Source of the DNA: Phycisphaerae bacterium
GTDB lineage: Bacteria > Planctomycetota > Phycisphaerae > Phycisphaerales > UBA1924
Assembly: GCA_016794945.1 (NCBI GenBank)
Contig: JAEUIX010000154.1
Location: 1 to 7,384 of the forward strand
Length of the DNA: 7,384 nucleotides
Reading direction: 5' to 3'
The notes beneath the pieces were generated by a model. The model was not told the origin of the DNA. It saw nothing but the letters and a program-made list of their open reading frames with translations, and did not search any database. Shown here one piece after another: positions 1 to 4,790 of this stretch; position 1 is the stretch's first letter; each line of letters starts with the position of its first letter. The translations under genes and the position numbers were made by a program.

Positions 1-342
1 CGACACCGCCGCCGCCGCGCGAACGCACGCGATGCCCGTGCGCCCCGGACGACCGCCGGCCATCGCCCACGCCGCCAGCGCGCCGGCGAAGTACGCCAGC
101 CCCAGGAAGCTCACCGGCCAACCCAGCCCCGGCACGCTGCCCCACGCGCTGGCCGCCGCGCGGGCGCACGGGCTGCCCTGACCGCACCCCGGCAGCGACA
201 GCGCCCCCAGCGCCTCGAGCGACAGCAGCAGGCTCATCACCAGCGCGACCGCCAGCAGCACGCCCCCCGCCGCCGTCAGGCGGGGGTACGTCGCCCATCG
301 CGTCGGCGATTCCGCGGACTTTGGCGTTGCGTTCTTCGGCAT
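1..342 (-). CDS. VKOR-family disulfide oxidase, N-terminal part (runs off window)
   Basis: Reading the reverse strand from the ATG at 342 gives 114 codons with no stop, so the gene continues past base 1. Two hydrophobic stretches (about residues 22-50 and 75-94) flank a loop with Cys53 and Cys59, spaced CGQGSPC, and a Ser six residues after Cys59. The loop is followed by the sequence GWPVSFLGLAYF. This matches the first half of bacterial vitamin K epoxide reductase homologues, where a loop Cys pair six residues apart passes electrons from a thioredoxin-like partner to the CXXC site near the quinone. These enzymes lie in the inner membrane and form disulfide bonds in exported proteins. The CXXC motif and any fused thioredoxin domain would lie outside the window. 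No Shine-Dalgarno is visible before the start. The gene diverges from the Cys-rich gene at 412, which suggests a functional link. The family call is fairly sure; the exact role is inferred. Confidence 0.82.
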   Translation of the reverse strand, partial: MPKNATPKSAESPTRWATYPRLTAAGGVLLAVALVMSLLLSLEALGALSLPGCGQGSPCARAAASAWGSVPGLGWPVSFLGLAYFAGALAAWAMAGGRPGRTGIACVRAAAAVS

Positions 343-350
343 CGCGATCG

Positions 351-356
351 ATAGTA
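351..356 (-). promoter_or_regulatory. Possible -10 element just upstream of the VKOR start
   Basis: On the reverse strand TACTAT lies eight bases before the ATG at 342, and there is no purine-rich ribosome site between them. This placement would start the transcript at or next to the start codon, as in leaderless mRNAs. No convincing -35 box was found at 16-18 bp. This is a weak, inferred call. Confidence 0.25.
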
Positions 357-400
357 CAGCGCCGGCTCGTTCCGACCGCCAACCGCCGGGAACTCGTCTG

Positions 401-411
401 GGAGGTTCGCC
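401..411 (+). promoter_or_regulatory. Shine-Dalgarno deciding the start at 412
   Basis: GGAGG at 401-405 is followed by six bases and then ATG at 412. This fixes the start in the frame that gives a signal peptide. A longer open frame over the same bases in another phase lacks such a site. Confidence 0.75.
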
Positions 412-1683
412 ATGCCGTTCCGCGCCTTGCTCCGTGCCGCGCTCCGCGCGATCGCGCCGCTCGCCTGCGCCGCCGCGTCGATCCTGCCCGCGGCCGCGTG
501 CCCGGCCCAGGGCGGCCCCGTCACCGGCGCCTGCTGCGCCACCAACGCCGCCGGCAATCTCGTCTGCGTCATCGTCACCGCCGCAGACTGCGCAGCGCTC
601 AACGGGACCTACCGCGGCAACAACACGACCTGCGCCGGCTCCAACCCGTGCCCCAACGCGCCGCGCGGCGCCTGCTGCCTCCCCTCCAGTCGGCCCAACA
701 GCCCCGGCGCCTGCCTCGACCTCAACGAGCTGCAGTGCCGCGCCCAGGGCGGCACCTTCCGAGGCAACGGCACCACCTGCCGCACCCTCCAGTGCCCGCC
801 GCCGCCCGTGCCCACCGGCGCGTGCTGCCTGGCCAACGGCTCCTGCGCCCAGCTCACCCGCGCCGCCTGCGCAGCGCAGGGCGGCGTCTACCGGGGCGAT
901 TCGACGCTCTGCGCGACCACCGTCTGCCCGGGCGCTCCGCGCGGCGCCTGCTGCCTCCCCTCCGGCCCCGCAGTCGGCACGCGCAACAACCCCCAGGGCC
1001 CCTGCGCGTTCGTCACGGAAGCCGAGTGCACCATCCGCGCCGGCGTCTACCGCGGCAACGGCACCGACTGCCGATCCGCCAACTGCCCGATCCCCCCGCC
1101 GCCGTCCGGCGCCTGCTGCATGCCCGACGGCACCTGCCAGAACATCACCCGCGTTGCCTGCTCCGCATCGCGCGGCGTCTACAAAGGCGACGGGACTTCC
1201 TGCGCCGCAACACTCTGCCCCGGCGCACCTCGGGGCGCGTGCTGCCTGCCGGGCAGTTCTCGCGGCGGCGGCGCGCCGCAGAACTGCCAGTTCACGACGC
1301 AGTACCACTGCGCGCTGCTCGGCGGCGTCTACAGAGGCGACGGCACCGATTGCCGAACCGTGACGTGCGCCCCGTTCCCGCCCGGCACAGGGGCCTGCTG
1401 CGTGCCCGACCCGTCCGGCGCCTGGCTGTGCGCTCAGACGTCGCCGGCGGTCTGCTCCGTCCTTGGGGGGACCTACCGAGGCCTCGGTTCAACCTGCGCG
1501 ACGACCGTCTGCCGCACCTGCCTCTGCGACTGGAACAACGACGGCGTGGTCAACGCCGCGGACGAAGCAGCGTTCATGGCGGCCTGGTCCATCGGCGACC
1601 CCAGCGCGGATGTGAATCACGACGGGGTCGTCGACCTGGACGACTTCGCCGCGTTCATGGCGTGCTACCTCGCCGGCTGTTGA
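412..1683 (+). CDS. Secreted Cys-rich repeat protein (7 repeats) with GC-type dockerin-like tail
   Basis: This protein has 423 residues. An N-terminal signal peptide (basic MPFRALLRAALR, then a hydrophobic Ala-rich core) probably ends near residues 29-32. Seven six-cysteine repeats follow, each opening with GACC at about residues 39, 86, 136, 178, 233, 275 and 327. Each repeat has the plan CC, C, C, [YF][RK]G(N/D)-type turn, C, C, and the repeats are joined by Pro-rich linkers. The protein has 48 Cys (about 11%). The tail (372-423) has two EF-hand-like loops, DWNNDGVVNAAD and DVNHDGVVDLDD, with Asp/Asn at the usual calcium-coordinating positions. CLC stands before them and ACYLAGC ends the protein, so disulfides could clasp the domain. 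The gene is the tandem paralogue of the one at 1892. Export and repeat structure are clear. The molecular function is unknown; a disulfide-stabilised surface or matrix protein is inferred. No cohesin partner or catalytic motif is seen. Confidence 0.88.
   Translation: MPFRALLRAALRAIAPLACAAASILPAAACPAQGGPVTGACCATNAAGNLVCVIVTAADCAALNGTYRGNNTTCAGSNPCPNAPRGACCLPSSRPNSPGACLDLNELQCRAQGGTFRGNGTTCRTLQCPPPPVPTGACCLANGSCAQLTRAACAAQGGVYRGDSTLCATTVCPGAPRGACCLPSGPAVGTRNNPQGPCAFVTEAECTIRAGVYRGNGTDCRSANCPIPPPPSGACCMPDGTCQNITRVACSASRGVYKGDGTSCAATLCPGAPRGACCLPGSSRGGGAPQNCQFTTQYHCALLGGVYRGDGTDCRTVTCAPFPPGTGACCVPDPSGAWLCAQTSPAVCSVLGGTYRGLGSTCATTVCRTCLCDWNNDGVVNAADEAAFMAAWSIGDPSADVNHDGVVDLDDFAAFMACYLAGC
526..1512 (+). 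repeat. Seven tandem six-Cys protein repeats with alternating long and short units
   Basis: GACC-to-GACC distances are 47, 50, 42, 55, 42 and 52 residues. Units 2, 4 and 6 are preceded by CP(N/G)APR, begin GACCLP and have 11-16 residues between CC and the next Cys. Units 3 and 5 follow Pro-rich linkers and have only five residues there. The true period from unit 2 onward is therefore a pair of about 92-97 residues. Confidence 0.85.
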
Positions 1684-1700
1684 GACTGTGTCGCAACGAC

Positions 1701-1720
1701 ACCTAGGGAATCCCCTAGGT
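1701..1720 (+). terminator. Hairpin after the first Cys-rich gene, no T-run
   Basis: ACCTAGGG (1701-1708) pairs with CCCTAGGT (1713-1720) around a four-base loop, 17 bases after the stop codon. The bases that follow are GC-rich with no T-run, so it is not a standard intrinsic terminator. It may slow polymerase or protect the 3' end, and read-through into the paralogue remains possible. Confidence 0.35.
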
Positions 1721-1757
1721 CTGCGCCCGCCGCACCCATCACGCCGCAATCCGGGCA

Positions 1758-1786
1758 TTGCACAACCCATCCGCTCGTTGGATAGT
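1758..1786 (+). promoter_or_regulatory. Possible sigma70-like promoter for the second Cys-rich gene
   Basis: TTGCAC (1758-1763) and GATAGT (1781-1786) are exactly 17 bases apart. The matches to the consensus boxes are partial (three and four of six). Transcription would begin near 1793, giving a leader of about 100 bases and placing the start inside the adjacent ACCGGT palindrome. Planctomycete promoter rules are poorly known, so this is tentative. Confidence 0.3.
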
Positions 1787-1792
1787 TCCGGT

Positions 1793-1807
1793 AACCGGTC
1801 ACCGGTT
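1793..1807 (+). promoter_or_regulatory. ACCGGT inverted repeat, possible operator
   Basis: AACCGGT (1793-1799) and ACCGGTT (1801-1807) form a 7-bp inverted repeat around a single base. Partial copies of the core, CCGGT upstream and TTCGGT downstream, flank it. It sits at the predicted transcription start of the promoter at 1758-1786, a position suited to a repressor site. The function is inferred only from symmetry and location. Confidence 0.3.
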
Positions 1808-1879
1808 CGGTCCCCGGGCTCGACCCGACGCTGCGTTCATCCGCGCCGGAGCCCGCCAGGCACCACGGTCCATCTCCTC

Positions 1880-1891
1880 GAGGCGATCCAC
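1880..1891 (+). promoter_or_regulatory. Shine-Dalgarno deciding the start at 1892
   Basis: GAGG at 1880-1883 lies eight bases before the ATG at 1892. This start gives a well-formed signal peptide at the N-terminus, unlike the open-frame extension back to 1688. Confidence 0.6.
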
Positions 1892-3568
1892 ATGTCCATC
1901 TCTCTGTCGCGGGGGCTCACGCGCTGTCTCGGCACGTTCGCCAGCCTCTTCCTGGCTTCCGTCGCCAGCGCGCAGCCCACGCCCACGCCCACCGGCGCCT
2001 GCTGCATCACCACGTCCACCGGCGCCCGCGTCTGCATCATGACCACCGAGCTGCTGTGTCAGCAGCAGGGCGGCACCTACCGCGGCAACGGCACGCTCTG
2101 CACCAACACGCTCTGCAGCCCCACGCCCCCGCCGCCCACCGGCGCCTGCTGCGTCACCGGCCCCAACGGCACCTTCTGCGTCGTCACCACCGAGTCGCAG
2201 TGCCTGGCCAACGGCGGCACCTACCGCGGCAACGGCACCCCGTGCTCCTCCACGCTCTGTGCACCCCCGCCGGCCACGGGCGCCTGCTGCGTCCGCACCG
2301 CTTCCGGCGGCGTCGAGTGCGTCATCCTCACCGCCGCGCAGTGCGAGCAGCACGCCGGCCTCTACCGCGGCAACGGCACCGCCTGCACCAGCACCACCTG
2401 CCCGCAGCCCACACCCACCGGCGCCTGCTGCGTGCGCACCCCCACCGGAGCCGTCGCCTGCATCGTGCTCACCGCCGCCCAGTGCCTCGAGCGCGGCGGA
2501 CTCTACCGCGGCAACGGCACCACCTGCGCCGGCACCATCTGCCCGCAGCCCCCGCCCCTGGGCGCCTGCTGCCTCACGACCCCCACCGGCGTGCATTGCG
2601 TGATGCTCACCGCCGCACAGTGCCAGGACCGCGGCGGCGTGTTCCGCGGCAACGGCACCACCTGCGCCGGCACCATCTGCCCGCAGCCCCCGCCCCTGGG
2701 CGCCTGCTGCATCACGACCCCCAACGGCGTGCAGTGCGTGATGCTCACCGCCGCGCAGTGCCAGGATCGCGGCGGATTGTTCCGCGGCAACGGCACCGCC
2801 TGCACCAACACCACCTGCCCGCAGCCCGAGCCGCGCGGCGCCTGCTGCATCAACACTCCCAACGGCGTGCAGTGCGTCGTGCTCACCGCCGCGCAGTGCG
2901 AGAAGCAGGGCGGCATCTACCGCGGCAACGGCACGCCCTGCACCGCCGCCGCCTGCCCGCAGCCCACGCCCACCGGCGCCTGCTGCGTCCGCACCAGCGC
3001 CGGCGGCATCGAGTGCCTCGTGCTCACCGCCGAGCAATGCGCCAAGCGCGAGGGCGTCTTCCGCGGCAACGGCACCTCGTGCACCGCGACCGCCTGCCCG
3101 CAGCCGCCGGCCGTCGGCGCCTGCTGCCTGCCGCCGGGCCCGGTCGCAACGCCCGGAACCGTGCCGGGGCTCTGCGTCATGCTCACCGAGGCCCAGTGCC
3201 TCGAACGCGGCGGCACCTACCGGGGCAACGGCACCTCCTGCGCCGCGGCGCCCTGCCCGCGCCCCATCATCCGCGGCGCCTGCTGCGTCACCAACCCCGC
3301 CGGAGAGCGCGTCTGCGTCGAACTCACCCCGGCTCAGTGCGCCCAGATGAACGGCCGCTTCCGCGGGCCCGGAACCCTCTGCGCCAACACCGACTGCACC
3401 CCCAACTGCCCCTGCGACTTCAACCACGACGGCGTCGTGAACGAGGCCGATCTCGCGGCTTTCAGCGCCGCGTTCGCCGCCGGACAGGCCGATCTCAACG
3501 GCGACAACACCACCGATGAAGAGGACTTCGCCATCTTCGTCCGCTGCTACTTCGAGGGGTGCCGCTGA
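1892..3568 (+). CDS. Secreted Cys-rich repeat protein (10 repeats) with GC-type dockerin-like tail
   Basis: This protein has 558 residues from the chosen ATG. The signal peptide ends at about residue 27 (VASA before Gln28). Ten six-cysteine repeats begin with GACC at residues 35, 84, 130, 177, 224, 270, 316, 362, 409 and 462, mostly 46-47 residues apart. A typical unit reads CC-x9-C-x7-C-x13-C-x4-C, with the core [VM]LTAAQC and then YRGNGT. Short Pro-rich linkers such as PQPTP join the units. There are 65 Cys (nearly 12%). The tail (508-558) has DFNHDGVVNEAD, a full EF-hand-like loop, and DLNGDNTTDEED, where the usual Gly at position 6 is Asn. CPC precedes the tail and RCYFEGCR ends it. This is a longer and more uniform paralogue of the protein at 412. 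Repeat 9 has a longer first loop. The function is unknown; an extracellular, disulfide-stabilised structural or adhesive role is inferred. Confidence 0.88.
   Translation: MSISLSRGLTRCLGTFASLFLASVASAQPTPTPTGACCITTSTGARVCIMTTELLCQQQGGTYRGNGTLCTNTLCSPTPPPPTGACCVTGPNGTFCVVTTESQCLANGGTYRGNGTPCSSTLCAPPPATGACCVRTASGGVECVILTAAQCEQHAGLYRGNGTACTSTTCPQPTPTGACCVRTPTGAVACIVLTAAQCLERGGLYRGNGTTCAGTICPQPPPLGACCLTTPTGVHCVMLTAAQCQDRGGVFRGNGTTCAGTICPQPPPLGACCITTPNGVQCVMLTAAQCQDRGGLFRGNGTACTNTTCPQPEPRGACCINTPNGVQCVVLTAAQCEKQGGIYRGNGTPCTAAACPQPTPTGACCVRTSAGGIECLVLTAEQCAKREGVFRGNGTSCTATACPQPPAVGACCLPPGPVATPGTVPGLCVMLTEAQCLERGGTYRGNGTSCAAAPCPRPIIRGACCVTNPAGERVCVELTPAQCAQMNGRFRGPGTLCANTDCTPNCPCDFNHDGVVNEADLAAFSAAFAAGQADLNGDNTTDEEDFAIFVRCYFEGCR
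1994..3397 (+). repeat. Ten tandem six-Cys protein repeats, about 138-141 bp each
   Basis: All ten units begin with the same 12 bases, GGCGCCTGCTGC, encoding GACC. The inner units are the most alike. Units 1, 2, 9 and 10 differ more, as expected if the array grew from the middle. Confidence 0.88.
2506..2781 (+). repeat. Near-identical 138-bp tandem duplication
   Basis: Bases 2506-2643 and 2644-2781 match at 131 of 138 positions by hand alignment. The first 67 bases are identical and all seven differences fall in the second half. The unit is one whole 46-codon repeat, so the frame is kept. It looks like a recent duplication or gene conversion inside the array. Confidence 0.85.
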
Positions 3569-3598
3569 GCCGCACCGCGGCAACTCCGCCCATATTCC

Positions 3599-3632
3599 CA
3601 GGCCCCGGGGTCGACCCCGGGGCCTGTTTCTT
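3599..3632 (+). terminator. Rho-independent terminator after the second Cys-rich gene
   Basis: A perfect 12-bp stem (3599-3610 with 3615-3626, core GGCCCCGGGG and CCCCGGGGCC) surrounds the loop TCGA and leads into TTTCTT. It lies 30 bases after the stop codon and should separate this gene from the one at 3714. Confidence 0.82.
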
Positions 3633-3700
3633 GATGCCACGCCTGGAATTCCGCCACATCGGGACTGGTTCGCTCCGCCCTTGCCGGTACACTCTTCCGC

Positions 3701-3713
3701 AGGAGGTGCGCCG
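3701..3713 (+). promoter_or_regulatory. Strong Shine-Dalgarno deciding the start at 3714
   Basis: AGGAGGT at 3701-3707 is followed by six bases and ATG at 3714. The open frame runs back to 3516, but that would overlap the upstream gene and its terminator. The strong site and the signal peptide settle the start here. Confidence 0.82.
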
Positions 3714-4475
3714 ATGATCGCACGGAATCTCGCATGCCTCGTCGTGCTCGCCGCGGGCGCGCCCGCGATGGCCCAGAACTCCAACGTCCTGCCCTCGGCC
3801 AAGTTCGCCTGGGGCGAGAACGTCGGGTTCCTCAACTTCCGTGACGCCGGTTCACCCGTCGCCTCGCAGGGCGCGGTCGTCGCGCAGTACATCCTGCGCG
3901 GCTTCATCTGGGGCGAGAACATCGGCTGGATCAACCTGGGCAACGGCGCCCCGGCCAACAACGTCCAGTACTCCAACACCATGGTCGGCCCGACGCTCGA
4001 TTTCGGCGTCAACCGCAACCCGACCACCGGCGACCTTTCAGGCTTCGCCTGGAGCGAGAACTGCGGCTGGATCAACTTCTCCGGCGGCGCACTCGCCACG
4101 CCCCCTCAGCCCGCCCGCTTCAACTCCGCTACCGGCCGGCTCGAGGGCTACGCCTGGGCCGAGAACCTCGGCTGGATCAACCTCAACGCCGTCGACCCCG
4201 CCAACGGCAAGGCCGTCGCCGTCGCCTTCGGCTGCAGTTCCGCAGACATCGCCACCGAGGGCAGTTCCGACCTCTCCACGGGGCCCGACGGCTTCATCAC
4301 CGGCACCGACTTCGACTCGTTCATCCTCGCCTTCTTCACCGCCTATCAGTCCCCCATCACCGGCGCCCTGCTCGCCGATGTCGCCACCTCCGGCACCGCC
4401 GCGGCCGTGCCCGACGGCTTCCTGACCGGAGAGGATTTCGATCTCTACATCCAGTTGTTCTTCCAGGGGTGCTGA
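3714..4475 (+). CDS. Secreted WxENxGW-repeat protein with GC-type dockerin-like tail
   Basis: This protein has 253 residues. The signal peptide ends at about residue 20 (APAMA before Gln21). Four copies of the motif [FY]xWxENxG[WF][IL]N[FL] begin at residues 31, 64, 111 and 146: FAWGENVGFLNF, FIWGENIGWINL, FAWSENCGWINF and YAWAENLGWINL. The spacers carry recurring elements such as TGDLSGFAW and TGRLEGYAW, which suggests beta-structure. This aromatic motif recurs in exported bacterial proteins of unknown function, as far as I recall. The tail (174-253) is the longer GC-type form: CSSADIATEG, then PDGFITGTDFDSF, a second half with PDGFLTGEDFD, and the final QGC. Cys174 and the terminal Cys253 could pair. 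A terminator precedes the gene, so it probably has its own promoter, but no convincing -10/-35 pair was found in the 80 bases upstream. No catalytic residues are recognised. Surface display is inferred. Confidence 0.87.
   Translation: MIARNLACLVVLAAGAPAMAQNSNVLPSAKFAWGENVGFLNFRDAGSPVASQGAVVAQYILRGFIWGENIGWINLGNGAPANNVQYSNTMVGPTLDFGVNRNPTTGDLSGFAWSENCGWINFSGGALATPPQPARFNSATGRLEGYAWAENLGWINLNAVDPANGKAVAVAFGCSSADIATEGSSDLSTGPDGFITGTDFDSFILAFFTAYQSPITGALLADVATSGTAAAVPDGFLTGEDFDLYIQLFFQGC
3804..4184 (+). repeat. Four WxENxGW protein repeats
   Basis: The copies start at residues 31, 64, 111 and 146 of the protein, so the spacing is uneven (33, 47 and 35). Trp, Glu-Asn and Gly are kept in all four. 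The first copy has Phe for the second Trp, and the third has a Cys between EN and GW. Confidence 0.8.
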
Positions 4476-4619
4476 CCGAGCATCGGCTTCCCGGACGCAC
4501 CGATCCGATCCCGAACGTATGCGGCTGGCAGAGGGTCCGATAATGTCGCCGACCCCGGGGTGATTCCCTCATCGGGGGATTCCCCTGAAAGCGTGGCCAA
4601 ACGTCATGCGCATTTCCCC

Positions 4620-4647
4620 TTGACGAGTTCTTGTCGCGCGGTACCTT
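4620..4647 (+). promoter_or_regulatory. Weak candidate promoter for the 836-residue protein gene
   Basis: TTGACG (five of six consensus bases) is followed after 16 bases by TACCTT (three of six). A second box, TTGACA at 4646-4651, has no recognisable -10 partner. The arrangement could be chance or could reflect a non-sigma70 promoter. Confidence 0.2.
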
Positions 4648-4779
4648 GACATTGAGTCATCGGGTGCCGCACGCGTTCTCCGCTCTTGTTCAAGAGTGCG
4701 CGCGGTGCAGTGAGGGACGGTTTGGACATTCCGCCCGGGCAGGAGCGAGTTCGGGCCGGCGGTCCAGCCATTTCGCATG

Positions 4780-4790
4780 AAAGGGACATC
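4780..4790 (+). promoter_or_regulatory. Modest ribosome site deciding the start at 4791
   Basis: AAAGGGA (4780-4786) ends four bases before ATG 4791. It is a weak Shine-Dalgarno, but this ATG starts a proper signal peptide. Starting at 4686 would add 35 charged residues in front of it. Confidence 0.5.

Larger units (their letters stand above)
1684..1891 (+). other. Intergenic region between the two Cys-rich genes
   Basis: These 208 bp hold an 8-bp hairpin just after the upstream stop, a possible promoter, an ACCGGT palindrome and the downstream ribosome site. The open frame of the downstream gene extends back through this region to 1688. That extension has no ribosome site and would bury the signal peptide about 68 residues into the protein, so it is taken as noncoding. 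Confidence 0.6.
4476..4790 (+). other. 315-bp intergenic region, no gene seen
   Basis: No open frame with a ribosome site and no RNA gene was recognised here. The region holds a good but isolated -10-like GATAAT (4539-4544), two GATTCCC copies (4562-4568 and 4578-4584), G/C-tract inverted repeats around 4553-4585 without a T-run, two -35-like boxes (TTGACG 4620-4625 and TTGACA 4646-4651) without strong -10 partners, and the small palindrome CTCTTGTTCAAGAG (4683-4696). The open frame of the next gene reaches back to 4686, but nothing supports a start there. Confidence 0.55.

Noticed and set aside
412..501. Lipoprotein signal in the first Cys-rich protein (Cys30 after AAA)
   Set aside because: The bases before Cys30 give PAAAC without the usual Leu at -3, and Cys19 has Pro at -3. 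A standard signal peptidase I site nearby is at least as likely.
321..1706. 461-codon + strand open frame overlapping the first Cys-rich gene
   Set aside because: It is Arg/Pro-rich in a shifted phase of the repeats and has no ribosome site. The frame starting at 412 has a signal peptide, Cys repeats and a dockerin-like tail. The frame at 2056-3519 is rejected for the same reason.
1688..1891. N-terminal extension of the second Cys-rich protein to 1688
   Set aside because: It would put 68 charged residues before an otherwise perfect signal peptide and would translate the hairpin, promoter-like boxes and palindrome. The ATG at 1892 has GAGG at good spacing.
1994..3397. Regular direct repeats that could suggest a CRISPR array
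   Set aside because: The period is 138-141 bp in phase with codons, the intervening sequence is also repeated, and the whole encodes a coherent protein.
526..3397. Metallothionein or keratin-associated-like protein
   Set aside because: The Cys pattern is CC plus widely spaced single Cys in an export-signalled protein with Pro linkers, not dense CxC/CxxC clusters. Disulfide domains fit better.
1799..4099. 766-codon open frame on the reverse strand across the repeat genes
   Set aside because: Its product is a low-complexity Gly/Ala/Arg-rich sequence antisense to a clear secreted protein and crosses two genes and a terminator. Strong GC bias at third codon positions removes stops from this frame.
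4553..4585. Terminator after the WxENxGW protein gene
   Set aside because: G/C tracts can pair in several competing ways, but the stems are short, no T-run follows and the site is about 80 bases past the stop codon.
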